The notes beneath the pieces are model-generated. The model was not told the DNA's origin. It made no database searches and saw only the letters and a program-made list of their open reading frames with translations. Source: Bacteroidales bacterium (GTDB taxonomy: Bacteria > Bacteroidota > Bacteroidia > Bacteroidales > F082). From it: DNA of 64,000 nt. Both the position numbers and the translations under genes were made by a program. The stretch covers positions 17,497-81,496 of the forward strand of contig JAFZDU010000095.1 in assembly GCA_017561025.1 (NCBI GenBank), read 5' to 3'. Each line of letters opens with the position of its first letter. The first letter of the stretch is position 1. Below, in pieces: positions 51,758 to 61,274 of the stretch.

Positions 51758-52836
51758 TTAATTAGTCTTGTTAAGATTGTCTTCCACTGACCTGAAATCA
51801 CCTTTTCTGCATAAAGTTCGTTAACTTCCATTGCATGTCTTCCCATGCTCTCTGCTTTTTCTGGGTACTTTATCAGATATTCCATAGCGTTTGCTAAAGC
51901 GTACTTATCATCTCTTGGAACCAGTAATCCATTTACCTTATTACGAATTAGCATTGAAGCTCCACCTGGTGAGCAATCTGTGGAAATGGTAGGTACTCCA
52001 AGAGACATGGATTCAAGTAATATATTGGGTATTCCTTCGAAATCAGATGAGAGTACTGTTGCCCATGCATTTTGGATAGCAGAACTAACATCTGAAGTTT
52101 TTCCCATAATGATAATGTTTGGATTAGGAGCTGCCATTTCCATTATCATGCCTTCATCCTCACCATCTCCATATATTTCAAGTTTGAAATCAGGATATAA
52201 AGGAGATATAATGTTGAAGGCGTTAATCAATAAATCTTGACGTTTCTGTTTTAAATCAAGTCTCCCGATAGCAACAAAAGATTTTCGAACACCTTCTTTA
52301 CGAGATTGTGTTCTTAACATTGGCCTAATCGGATTGGGAATCACTATCGATCTTTGTTGAATAGCATTATTATAATATTCCTTTGCTTTTATCGTTTGGA
52401 ATACATAATAATCTGCTTGATTGAATGCCCATTTATTGAGAATATTGACCATCTTAGTTTTAAGAGATAATTTGTCACTCTCAAAATACGGATCACCTCT
52501 TTGTGAAAAAAGAATTCGCATTTTTGTACCTTTTGCTGCAATAGCCATGCGAAAAATGGATGGTGATAAAAATGCGATGCCTGCATCAAAACCTTGTTTA
52601 TTAATATATTGATGCAATAACCTAGTGGTATTCAAGATTGAGAATCTTTGAGAGCCATCTTCCCAATGTTTATGGATATGCTTTACTCCTGGCCCGATTT
52701 CCTGGTAAACACAATTATCTCTATACGTTAGAAGCGTAACATTATGACCCTCTAATGCACATTGATTAGCGACCCATACTAGAATTTTTGATGCGCCACC
52801 ATATCCGATGTTTGTATTCAAAAATAATAGCTTCAT
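51754..52836 (-). CDS. GT4-family glycosyltransferase
   Basis: A 360-residue GT-B enzyme. The start MKLLFLNTNIGYGGASKILV has the GGA-x-K loop, SFVAIGRLDLKQKRQDLLI near 191 begins the C-terminal domain, and DFEGIPNILLESMSLGVPTI near 269-288 is the donor signature with E-x7-E. STDCSPGGASMLI near 289 fits the GT4 subgroup acting on galactose or N-acetylgalactosamine (subgroup only loosely indicative). It lies after the TupA-like gene and before the acyltransferase, both tightly spaced. Confidence 0.88.
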   Translation of the reverse strand: MKLLFLNTNIGYGGASKILVWVANQCALEGHNVTLLTYRDNCVYQEIGPGVKHIHKHWEDGSQRFSILNTTRLLHQYINKQGFDAGIAFLSPSIFRMAIAAKGTKMRILFSQRGDPYFESDKLSLKTKMVNILNKWAFNQADYYVFQTIKAKEYYNNAIQQRSIVIPNPIRPMLRTQSRKEGVRKSFVAIGRLDLKQKRQDLLINAFNIISPLYPDFKLEIYGDGEDEGMIMEMAAPNPNIIIMGKTSDVSSAIQNAWATVLSSDFEGIPNILLESMSLGVPTISTDCSPGGASMLIRNKVNGLLVPRDDKYALANAMEYLIKYPEKAESMGRHAMEVNELYAEKVISGQWKTILTRLIK

Positions 52837-53748
52837 TTACGCAGGAAGTTTTAATAAATTTCCAATAATTAAATCCCATTCTTCAGGCTCCAATATGCCA
52901 TTAGCGGCCGCAGGGAAAAAAGTCATTTCTCCAAAATAAATGCAATTATTGACATCATAAAAGTCGATACGTATAAAAGGAATATCCTGAGCAAGAATTT
53001 CTGCGAGTTTAAACATTTCATATATTGATGATGGAATACTAATTACTTGGTTCTGATCACATGGAATATATTTTTCATGGAATGGGAGAAGGTTAAGCTC
53101 CTTGTCATAATAGTTAGCCCTATGATTAGTAAAACGATTAATATCTATCTTAAAAAACTCCACCCTCCCATTGAAGCAAAAGATCTTATAATCTCTTAGC
53201 TCTTTTAAGGTATTGTCTTCCATGTATTTTTCTGCGAATATTTTCGGAACAACTGATTTATATGGCCATTCTCTAGCGAAGCTAAACATATTGAACGACT
53301 TTCTTTCTTTTAATTTCACTCTAGCAGCATTCCAATCAAATAACATTTTATCTTTACACAGATAAACACTACTTGAGTCATGATTCCACTTAAGTACAAA
53401 ACTCTCGGGGAGTTTATCTAAATCGATCTCGTCAAAATCGTTCCATATAGATATCGTAGGTATGATGTACTCAGCTCCGATCTTATTTGCAACATATTCT
53501 TTAACAGCAAGCTTATCAACTAAAGTGGTATATAATGGTTTCCTGTCATATAGTTTCAGCCAGTTTAACTTTTCATTAAATGATTTAGGATTCTTAAGAT
53601 TCAGTATCTTCCTCATTCTAATTACATAAGCAAGTTTCAGAAAGGCCCTATCGCTCATCCAATCAAAACAATGGCATGCCACTAACTTGTTAAATAATAT
53701 AGTGATAATATCTAAAACATTTAGATTTTTATATATGTTTATAGCCAT
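52837..53748 (-). CDS. TupA-like ATP-grasp protein (second copy)
   Basis: A 303-residue homologue of the protein at 3242, with the same landmarks: NPKSFNEKLNWLKLYDRKPLY near 53-72, VDKLAVKEYVANKIGAEYIIP, FVLKWNHDSSSVYLC near 117, LRDYKIFCFNGRVEFFKI near 183, and IRIDFYDVNNCIYFGEMTFFPA near 258. Equal length and the same place behind a CapA-like gene show the couple moves as a unit. It starts 2 bases after the CapA-like stop. The two proteins differ enough to serve different acceptors. Confidence 0.82.
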   Translation of the reverse strand: MAINIYKNLNVLDIITILFNKLVACHCFDWMSDRAFLKLAYVIRMRKILNLKNPKSFNEKLNWLKLYDRKPLYTTLVDKLAVKEYVANKIGAEYIIPTISIWNDFDEIDLDKLPESFVLKWNHDSSSVYLCKDKMLFDWNAARVKLKERKSFNMFSFAREWPYKSVVPKIFAEKYMEDNTLKELRDYKIFCFNGRVEFFKIDINRFTNHRANYYDKELNLLPFHEKYIPCDQNQVISIPSSIYEMFKLAEILAQDIPFIRIDFYDVNNCIYFGEMTFFPAAANGILEPEEWDLIIGNLLKLPA

Positions 53749-53750
53749 AA

Positions 53751-54869
53751 CTATTTTTTTAATGAATAAATTAACTTTTCAACATGAGATTCACACTCTA
53801 TAAAATTTTGTAATTTTAAAATTTTCCGTTTCGATAATAAGGATGGCAAGATACCTCTTCTATATAGAGCACTTAGAAGCCTGTTGTCATAAGGCTCAAA
53901 GCAATATTTACTTGATTTTATTGTGGAATCTAAATAACTCTTATATGCATCATTCAAACGCGTTCTGTCTGCAATAATTAAAGATAAATGTTCAATTTCT
54001 GCTTTAATTTTTAGTAACTCATCGTCTGTCAAAAGAGAAATATGAGGATTATTTGAAAACTGTTTAAAAGGGATCAAATCGAAGTTGATTTTTTTATTAA
54101 TGATATTTAATGAAGCGAGTAGTCCATAATTCCATTTGTCTTCTCTATATGCATTAGAATCAAAACAGAAATTACCAATTCCATAGATGATTGGATGCCC
54201 TTTATATGATTCAACTCCACTGATACAGTGCTGGTGGTGATTAACAACAGCGTCAGCCCCACAATCAATAAAAAACCTATACCAATCTTGCATTCTTGGC
54301 GTTGGTAATTGATAATGTTCCGGACCTCCGTGCACAATAAGAATGACATAATCGGACAACTCTCTTGCTTCTTTAATTCTGTAATACTGATTTGTCAGTG
54401 AAAGTGGGTTGGAACCAGGAGCATCATCTGTCGCAATGGAAAACTCATGCTCGCAACAATTTATAATGGAAACGACACCTTCAGGAGAATTAATATACAA
54501 AGTCCGTTCTGCATCAGACAAATTCAATCCAGCTCCCACGTATAATAAGCCATTTTTTTCAATACTATTTATGGTTTGAAGAATGCCTTCTGACCCATAA
54601 TCATTTAAATGGTTATTCGCTAGAGTGACAGATTTAAAACCAATTCTTGATAGGAATTCTAATGCTCGCGAATCACTTTTCAAATTTGGGCCACATTTGT
54701 CTATTGGATAACATTCATTGTTAACAATCGGACACTCTAAGTTAACTATAGATATATTTGAACGTTGAATTAAATCAATGATTTTGGGATCAACAAAAGA
54801 TACTGAAGAATTTAAATAAGATATTGCCCTACCAATAGGGCAAAAGTCTCCTGCTATAATAAGATTCAT
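53751..54869 (-). CDS. CapA-family protein (second copy)
   Basis: A 372-residue homologue of the protein at 2110. It keeps IIAGDFCPIGRA near the start, VNLECPIVNN near 44, LANNHLNDYGSEG near 92, CCEHEFSIAT near 137 and YRFFIDCGADAVVNHHQHC near 194-212 with YGIGNFCFDS near 230. The metal-site His and Asn residues are all kept. Like the first copy it lacks an obvious signal peptide. It is followed by a TupA-like gene 2 bases later, repeating the first cluster's order. Confidence 0.82.
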   Translation of the reverse strand: MNLIIAGDFCPIGRAISYLNSSVSFVDPKIIDLIQRSNISIVNLECPIVNNECYPIDKCGPNLKSDSRALEFLSRIGFKSVTLANNHLNDYGSEGILQTINSIEKNGLLYVGAGLNLSDAERTLYINSPEGVVSIINCCEHEFSIATDDAPGSNPLSLTNQYYRIKEARELSDYVILIVHGGPEHYQLPTPRMQDWYRFFIDCGADAVVNHHQHCISGVESYKGHPIIYGIGNFCFDSNAYREDKWNYGLLASLNIINKKINFDLIPFKQFSNNPHISLLTDDELLKIKAEIEHLSLIIADRTRLNDAYKSYLDSTIKSSKYCFEPYDNRLLSALYRRGILPSLLSKRKILKLQNFIECESHVEKLIYSLKK

Positions 54870-54884
54870 GCTAAAATGACGGAT

Positions 54885-55967
54885 TTACCTTAATACCTTA
54901 ATAAATTTGTTTAGTGGTTTTGCTAAATAGTATGTAATAATATACATCGGAATTATTAATATGAGGAATAATAAATTTGGCCGATCAATACTAAATAGTA
55001 GAGTGATAATCCAGGCAAACATCATTGTACCTAGGAAATTTGTGAAATATGCAGCAAAAGATAGTTCCCCCCAATGTGTTAAGAAATTTGCAATCAATTG
55101 GGGAATTGAAGAAAAATTCGTCTTCATATATATAAATAGGTAACAGAACGGAATAGACACTATGATTGGTTGAAAAATTTGTGCTAAACCATAATTCCTA
55201 AATAAGTAATAATACAGTAGGGCAATAAAGGATGTTATAATCAGTTTCATAACATTTCGCCTTGCATATAAGCCGGATCTTTTTTCTTTGAATGCAATAG
55301 ATATTCCGACCATCATGCATGGTAATTGATTAATAATTGAGTAATTCAAAAATGTCCCTCTATCTGAATAATCCCATGTTCTATAAGATAGTGCAACGAT
55401 TGCTTGTATAGCAAAAGATAGTAATGTGAAGAATATAGGAATAAAATAAATACTATTCTTTAACTTATCAATAAGATGATGATATAATTCATATATAAAA
55501 GGAAGCATAATATAAAAAAGCATTATAACTCCAATATACCAGCCTCCTGGAACAATACGATTAAAATACAAAACGTCTAAACCATTTAATAAAAAAATAT
55601 TTAAAATGATGCTTAATGGATTATGTACGATACGATAGAAAAAATCAACATGAAGACAATCAGTTGAGATATAACTTAAAATTTGATAGAAAATTATAGA
55701 TATAATGTATATTGGAGCTAATGAAAAATACCTTTTTCTTATAAATAACCAATATTTTTGGCAGAATGATAAAGATAATGAAGACAGCTTTTCCCATGAG
55801 TGTATCATGAGATATCCGGAAATTATAAAGAATAATTGACATCCTAATTGTCCAGGTTTGCAAATTTGCATAATATATGGACTAATTCCTTCTATTAACA
55901 GAGGGGCATGTACCAAAATGACACCTAGTATAGCAATGCCTTTCAATGCCGTTATATATGTTTTCAT
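54885..55967 (-). CDS. Acyltransferase 3 family membrane protein
   Basis: A 360-residue protein with about ten membrane helices. The start TYITALKGIAILGVILVHAPLL carries the family His near residue 20, and GQLGCQLFFIISGYLMIHSW near 38-57 the second conserved segment. It is strongly AT-rich, as are its neighbours to 59 kb. It likely transfers an acetyl or similar group to the polysaccharide, and the third such gene in the window indicates several acyl marks. It overlaps the polymerase gene by 4 bases. Confidence 0.85.
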   Translation of the reverse strand: MKTYITALKGIAILGVILVHAPLLIEGISPYIMQICKPGQLGCQLFFIISGYLMIHSWEKLSSLSLSFCQKYWLFIRKRYFSLAPIYIISIIFYQILSYISTDCLHVDFFYRIVHNPLSIILNIFLLNGLDVLYFNRIVPGGWYIGVIMLFYIMLPFIYELYHHLIDKLKNSIYFIPIFFTLLSFAIQAIVALSYRTWDYSDRGTFLNYSIINQLPCMMVGISIAFKEKRSGLYARRNVMKLIITSFIALLYYYLFRNYGLAQIFQPIIVSIPFCYLFIYMKTNFSSIPQLIANFLTHWGELSFAAYFTNFLGTMMFAWIITLLFSIDRPNLLFLILIIPMYIITYYLAKPLNKFIKVLR

Positions 55968-57046
55968 ATTTTAAATAATGAGAATAATAGATTAGTATCA
56001 AAATGCATCTGTATTATAGTCTCTATGCTTTCCGGCATTTCCCATAAAGCAGTTAACAATAGTAAAGTCATCGCATACAATATGGCAAGCCCATACTTTT
56101 TAGATATTCTACCTTTGGGGTAAGAAATAATATAAATATAATTAAAGACAATTAGGATTCTAAGTAACCTGGTATACCCAGGAGCGATATACTGCAAAAT
56201 GAGGACTATCAAAAAAACGATATTAAGTTTTACGATATTATAATTTATTACTCTTATTGGATTATTAATATCAGTAAATGAATAATTGCATGGCTTAAGT
56301 ATTAATACTGGGCTAACAACAACAATGTACTTAAGTATAAAATAAACAACGCCTATAAAATTCAAGAAGTTATTATTGTTGTACTCTTCAAGTGCTGACT
56401 CTTTAGAAATAAAATTTGAGTATACATCAAAAAGAATATGACTACCGAATATGCATATGAATAATAGAACAATAAGCAATAATGAAACAAGCTTATTCTT
56501 ACCTTGAGTCAATAAATACCAAATAGGTATAAAAAAAAGACAAATCCAGTATGATCCATGAAATAATGATGCAATAGAAAAAAGAACTGCAGGTTTGATG
56601 TAAGTAGTATAAGAACCGGATAACATTAAATAATAACAGCCCCAAAAGGAAATACACATCGCTAAAAGATGGCGCATTAACGGAGCGTCATACATCGCTG
56701 AAAAAATAATATATAAAGCAAGAATAATATTTGGCTTTGTGGATGTTTTAATTATAAACGAATCAAAAAGGATTATAAAAAATAAAGTAGTAATATAACG
56801 GAATTGTATAAAATTTAAACCCCAGGAACCAATGATACGTGCAAATAATGTAAATAACGGTTCAAACGAAGAGGTTCCTTCGCTATTCACATATTCAAAT
56901 ATCGCCATGTAATTATGAAAGTCATAATCGTCGAAACTCAATGAAAATAGCGCAAAAATTATAGTTAATAGGAAAATGTGAATTAGTTTTGATTTAGGAA
57001 AAGCAAAACTAAAATATAATAAAAGTAATAATATTATATAAATCAT
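55964..57046 (-). CDS. EpsG-family O-antigen/capsule polymerase (Wzy-like)
   Basis: A 360-residue protein with about ten membrane helices, beginning MIYIILLLLLYFSFAFPKSK. The segment LSFDDYDFHNYMAIFEYVN near 36-54, SFEPLFTLFARIIGSWGLNF near 60-79 and PLMRHLLAMCISFWG near 122 are the EpsG/Wzy pattern (D-Y-x-N-Y, E-P, R-x-x-x-A). It polymerises flipped lipid-linked repeat units in the periplasm. It is the only polymerase candidate in the window; cluster 1 has none here. Confidence 0.82.
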   Translation of the reverse strand: MIYIILLLLLYFSFAFPKSKLIHIFLLTIIFALFSLSFDDYDFHNYMAIFEYVNSEGTSSFEPLFTLFARIIGSWGLNFIQFRYITTLFFIILFDSFIIKTSTKPNIILALYIIFSAMYDAPLMRHLLAMCISFWGCYYLMLSGSYTTYIKPAVLFSIASLFHGSYWICLFFIPIWYLLTQGKNKLVSLLLIVLLFICIFGSHILFDVYSNFISKESALEEYNNNNFLNFIGVVYFILKYIVVVSPVLILKPCNYSFTDINNPIRVINYNIVKLNIVFLIVLILQYIAPGYTRLLRILIVFNYIYIISYPKGRISKKYGLAILYAMTLLLLTALWEMPESIETIIQMHFDTNLLFSLFKI

Positions 57047-57061
57047 TAAGTGAATATATAG

Positions 57062-58057
57062 TTAAATTCGACTCTCAATGAATGATAATAAGTTGGCCGG
57101 AGATATTTGGTCTTTGAAATGATAATCAATATGTTTTTTAGATGAGATCGTCTTAACAAACTCTTTGTCTAAGTTATCGCCATTAATTATTGAGATGTAA
57201 TTCGGATTGTAAAATAATGTATTAGCAATTTCAGCATTATCAGTTATTAATAATTTATCATAACAAATCGCCTCGCAAACCCTTTGGGTAAAACCTCTTC
57301 CCCCTTTTTGCATTATTTCCAATAAACATTTAGTTTGTTTAACATGTTGAAGATTCTCCTCATAAGTCATTCCAGAAATATAATGAATACCTGGCCTATA
57401 AAGTGAATCAATATAATTGTCGGCTCCAACAATGTTAAAATCACAAACTAACCCTAGCTCCTGACATTTGTCATATATCTGTATAATATCTAAGAGTCGA
57501 TTTTTTGCTTTTCCTAAAAAATAAACATCATTATGCACTGAACAATTAGGATTGTCATTTTCTGAAGAAAAGACTAATGAATGATATACAAAACCATACT
57601 TCTCACAATCACCTGGATCAAAAGAAATCGCTAAGTCACATTGACTTATAAAATATTTCGCGTTAAATAATTCGTTAGTAAATAATAAATGTTGAGTCGA
57701 TACCAAGTCTTGGCACATCCAAACAATTTTAGCATTAGGATACTTCTTTCGTAAATGTTGGAGGATATCGATGTTAAGAGTTAGCCAATTTGTGAAAACA
57801 AGAAAACATAAGTTGTCGTCGGTTTTAAAAATGTTTTCAAAGTAATAATTATTCCATATCTTTTTAAATGGTAAATTCAATACATTATTTATTGTTGAAT
57901 TAAAATGAAACCTGTATATATAACCCATTAGACTATTCGGCTTCCGATTGGGTCCTGCAATATATTGCACATTGGGTAGTGAAATAATATCAGAATAGGA
58001 GTGACGATACAAGTCCCATTCTGATCCCAAAATGATATAATTATACTTAAAATTCAT
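57062..58057 (-). CDS. Divergent GT-B-like glycosyltransferase
   Basis: A 331-residue protein. Features are YNYIILGSEWDLYRHSYSDI at the start, NAKIVWMCQDLVSTQHLLF near 133, DVYFLGKAKNRLLDIIQIYDKC near 178 and MQKGGRGFTQRVCEAICYDKLLIT near 255 with E in the donor-site position. This resembles CgeB-type or lipopolysaccharide-core transferases of Bacteroidales rather than standard GT4. It lies between the polymerase and the flippase, both tightly spaced, so it likely adds a sugar of this repeat unit. Confidence 0.68.
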   Translation of the reverse strand: MNFKYNYIILGSEWDLYRHSYSDIISLPNVQYIAGPNRKPNSLMGYIYRFHFNSTINNVLNLPFKKIWNNYYFENIFKTDDNLCFLVFTNWLTLNIDILQHLRKKYPNAKIVWMCQDLVSTQHLLFTNELFNAKYFISQCDLAISFDPGDCEKYGFVYHSLVFSSENDNPNCSVHNDVYFLGKAKNRLLDIIQIYDKCQELGLVCDFNIVGADNYIDSLYRPGIHYISGMTYEENLQHVKQTKCLLEIMQKGGRGFTQRVCEAICYDKLLITDNAEIANTLFYNPNYISIINGDNLDKEFVKTISSKKHIDYHFKDQISPANLLSFIESRI

Positions 58058-59286
58058 TTGTTACTAATAAAGCGTAAATAATAATAGACAAGGGTGCCAC
58101 AATATATTAATGAGCATATTATATTAGTTATTAAGGCTCCGTTGGTACCCCAGAGATAAACCAATATCGTAAATCCAAAAACTTTAAATAAACCGTTATA
58201 TATACTACTGTTTCTTATAGATTTCCCTTGGCCATGAGAGCCAAGATACCGATTTATCATGTCTCCTATGCCATGAATACAGAATCCAACAGATAGCCAA
58301 GATGCATATTTAGCTACCACAATATATGTGTTTGAATATAAGAAGATAACAAGAGGTTTAATAATAATCAGGAAACATAAACAAGAAATAGCTGTTAACA
58401 GTAATGTATATTTAAACACATTAGAGGGAATCTTGTCTTGTAAAGCAAATTTTTTGAAATATGTTGTTCCAATGATTGCAGGTAAAGTCTTTAATGGAGA
58501 AGTCACAGTTAATGCTAATGTATAAAAGCCCACTTCTGAATTGTTTTCATTAAAAATGCCAATAGTAATGCCTGCGAGATAACTAGTAGCCACCATCACA
58601 AGTGAACCGACATATAATTGTATCCCATATTTACTATTTTCTTGTTTTAACTCTTCCCATATGGGACTAAGTCCTGAAAAAGAAGGCTTAGTAGAAGCAA
58701 TAATAATAATATAAATAATAGAATATATCCCCCATTGAAGTAAAATCATCTTTATGGAAGATGCACCATAAAAATTATATATAATGTATGCAACAGGTAT
58801 ATATATCAAAGACGGAAGGAATTGCGATAAAGACAAGCGATATATATGGTTGTCCCCCTGAGCTGTCGTTTGAACATAATTAGATAATAATGGATAAATA
58901 CACACCGGGATTGATATTAGAAACAAGTAAGCTATAGAGCTGGTTTGATGAAGTAAAAAACATACTATCATGGATAAAACTAATAATACAGAAGCTACAC
59001 ACAATATTATGATTAATACTCCGCGGATTTTTTTACTTCGTTGCTCACATCTTGAAATTGCCAGTAGTCTGCTTCCAGACAGGAAAAAACCAAATAACAG
59101 TAGGGAAGCTATAAAATTAATGATATTTTGAATATATCTAACATTCCCATATTCAGCCGGATCTAAGAAACGGGTATTTATGACCGAAGAAAGTATTCCG
59201 AATAAGATACCGAAAACTGTAGATATATATAAGGTAACAACTTGTTTGTTTTCTTTAGTTATATTACTTAATATATTCATATTCAT
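58054..59286 (-). CDS. Wzx-type polysaccharide flippase (MOP superfamily)
   Basis: A 410-residue protein with about twelve membrane helices. The start at 59,286 (MNMNILSNITKEN) or 59,280 is favoured: a longer frame from 59,343 would run into the upstream epimerase. RFLDPAEYGNVRYIQNIINFI near 38-58 is the Wzx/RfbX signature and helix pairs of about 20 residues follow throughout. It moves lipid-linked repeat units to the periplasmic side for the EpsG-like polymerase. Its start is 8 bases after the epimerase stop. Strongly AT-rich. Confidence 0.87.
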   Translation of the reverse strand: MNMNILSNITKENKQVVTLYISTVFGILFGILSSVINTRFLDPAEYGNVRYIQNIINFIASLLLFGFFLSGSRLLAISRCEQRSKKIRGVLIIILCVASVLLVLSMIVCFLLHQTSSIAYLFLISIPVCIYPLLSNYVQTTAQGDNHIYRLSLSQFLPSLIYIPVAYIIYNFYGASSIKMILLQWGIYSIIYIIIIASTKPSFSGLSPIWEELKQENSKYGIQLYVGSLVMVATSYLAGITIGIFNENNSEVGFYTLALTVTSPLKTLPAIIGTTYFKKFALQDKIPSNVFKYTLLLTAISCLCFLIIIKPLVIFLYSNTYIVVAKYASWLSVGFCIHGIGDMINRYLGSHGQGKSIRNSSIYNGLFKVFGFTILVYLWGTNGALITNIICSLIYCGTLVYYYLRFISNK

Positions 59287-59294
59287 ATAACAAA

Positions 59295-60125
59295 TTACAG
59301 TTGTACTATACCTTGAAGTTTGCTTACATCTCCATATATACATGGCGAATCATACTCTCTATCAGGATATACGCCATACTCTAATTTAATGTCAAGTTGC
59401 TTATCATTTATAAATGATTGTACTTGCTCAGCTAAAGAAATAGGTTTACCAGTACAACAGTTGATTATCCCATAAATGTTTGTCTGCAGAATAACCTTTG
59501 AAATTATTACAGCAAGATCATCTACTTTGATAAAGTCATACTTATTTTTGCCAGACGTAAATGGAAAACTTTTTTTTCCTTCTTTAGCAGCGAGTAAAAT
59601 CTTACAAAAAATCGAATTATTCTTCTCGTCATCTCCTAAAATATAATAACACCTGAGCCACTGTAAAAGACATTGATTTGGTTTTGTATATTGAAACATA
59701 GCTCGACGAAGTGCATCTTTTGCAATTCCATACATAGAAGTCGGATTACATGGAGTATTCTCATCAATTGCCCCCTCCCAATATCCTACTTCATGCATTG
59801 TCCCCATAACTGCTAATTGTTTCAAGCCCCCATCAATCATTGCCGTCATGAAATTATAATGTGCAGACAAGTCTCCCATATGAGAGGACGAATTATGTAC
59901 AAAACCATTTCTCCATGCCATATGGAGACATACGTCAGGGGCACCTAATAGTTCATAAATATTGCCTTGAGGTAGATCAAATAAATTAAACTGTAAGCAT
60001 GTCGCTCGAGAATCAACCTCATCTGTATTAATATCACATGCAATAACTTCACACCCTTTGTTTAACAGTGTTTCTACTACATGACGTCCAATATATCCAT
60101 TAGCACCAGTAACTAAGACTTTCAT
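59295..60125 (-). CDS. NAD-dependent epimerase/reductase (extended SDR)
   Basis: A 276-residue SDR. The ATG at 60,125 (MKVLVTGANGYIGRHVVETLL) is chosen over 60,155, since it follows the rfbB stop by 4 bases. Motifs are GANGYIG near 7-13, AVMGTMHEVGYWEG near 106 (with the loop of the active-site Ser/Thr) and MYGIAK near 130. It may reduce or epimerise the dTDP-4-keto-6-deoxy sugar made by RfbA, RfbB and RfbC, because no rfbD is seen. The product could be rhamnose, talose or fucose type; not decided. Confidence 0.75.
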   Translation of the reverse strand: MKVLVTGANGYIGRHVVETLLNKGCEVIACDINTDEVDSRATCLQFNLFDLPQGNIYELLGAPDVCLHMAWRNGFVHNSSSHMGDLSAHYNFMTAMIDGGLKQLAVMGTMHEVGYWEGAIDENTPCNPTSMYGIAKDALRRAMFQYTKPNQCLLQWLRCYYILGDDEKNNSIFCKILLAAKEGKKSFPFTSGKNKYDFIKVDDLAVIISKVILQTNIYGIINCCTGKPISLAEQVQSFINDKQLDIKLEYGVYPDREYDSPCIYGDVSKLQGIVQL

Positions 60126-60129
60126 ATTA

Positions 60130-61272
60130 TTATATGCTTTTATACATTTCTTCATAATACTTCAGATAATCACCCGAAGTGACATTATCCATCCACTCCT
60201 GATTATCCAGATACCATCTCACGGTCTTCTCGATTCCTTCCTCAAACTGAAGGCTTGGCTCCCAGCCGAGTTCCTTCTGGAGTTTTGTCGAGTCGATCGC
60301 ATAGCGGGCATCATGGCCGAGACGGTCGGTAACATATGTAATAAGACCGAGGCTATGGCCCTCTGGATTACCGAGAATCCTATCTACAGTCTTAATCATG
60401 ACCTTAATGAGGTCGATATTCTTCCACTCATTGAATCCGCCGATGTTGTAGGTCTCGGCAATGCGGCCCTCATGGAATATAAGGTCTATCGCGCGGGCAT
60501 GATCCTCAACATATAGCCAGTCGCGGACGTTCTCGCCCTTTCCATAAACAGGAAGCGGCTTGCCATGATGGATATTGTTGATAAACAGGGGGATAAGCTT
60601 CTCCGGGAACTGATATGGGCCGTAGTTATTCGAGCAGTTCGTCACAATCGTAGGCATGCCGTAGGTGTCGTGATATGCACGGACGAAATGGTCGGACGAT
60701 GCCTTTGCAGCGCTGTATGGAGAATGAGGATTATACTTCGTGGTTTCATAGAAGAAATCGTCACCGTAAGCCTTGTGGCCTTCTGAAGAAGCTACTGTCT
60801 TGAACGGAGGTTCGATACCTTCAGGATGGTTCATTGTAAGGGCACCGTAGACTTCGTCGGTAGAGATATGGTAGAAACGCTTGCCTTCATATTTCTCAGG
60901 AAGAGACTCCCAGTAAAGCTTCGCAGCCTGAAGAAGGGAAAGAGTTCCCATGACATTGGTACGGGCGAAAGTAAACGGATCCTTGATCGAGCGGTCTACG
61001 TGCGATTCCGCTGCAAGATGGATGATGCCGTCGATCTTTTCGTCCTGCATCAGCTGATAGAAGGCCTCGAAGTCGCAGATGTCCATCTTCACGAACTTAT
61101 AGTTAGGCCTGTCCTCGATGTCCTTGAGGTTTGCGAGATTACCTGCGTATGTCAGCTTATCAAGGTTGATGATGTTGTATTCCGGATATTTGTTCACAAA
61201 AAGGCGAACGACATGTGATCCGATGAATCCGGCTCCGCCGGTAATAACTATATTTCTTCTTTTATCTGCCAT
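60130..61272 (-). CDS. rfbB: dTDP-glucose 4,6-dehydratase
   Basis: A 380-residue SDR. It starts RRNIVITGGAGFIGSHVVRLF; STDEVYGALT near 140 has the catalytic Asp-Glu pair, YSAAKASSDHFVRAYH near 190 the Tyr and Lys, and the end carries GWEPSLQFEEGIEKTVRWY as in RfbB. It converts dTDP-glucose to dTDP-4-keto-6-deoxyglucose. It is GC-richer than the genes to its left and in line with rfbA and rfbC, the conserved backbone of the cluster. Start, length and motifs are all regular. Confidence 0.95.
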   Translation of the reverse strand: MADKRRNIVITGGAGFIGSHVVRLFVNKYPEYNIINLDKLTYAGNLANLKDIEDRPNYKFVKMDICDFEAFYQLMQDEKIDGIIHLAAESHVDRSIKDPFTFARTNVMGTLSLLQAAKLYWESLPEKYEGKRFYHISTDEVYGALTMNHPEGIEPPFKTVASSEGHKAYGDDFFYETTKYNPHSPYSAAKASSDHFVRAYHDTYGMPTIVTNCSNNYGPYQFPEKLIPLFINNIHHGKPLPVYGKGENVRDWLYVEDHARAIDLIFHEGRIAETYNIGGFNEWKNIDLIKVMIKTVDRILGNPEGHSLGLITYVTDRLGHDARYAIDSTKLQKELGWEPSLQFEEGIEKTVRWYLDNQEWMDNVTSGDYLKYYEEMYKSI

Positions 61273-61274
61273 AA

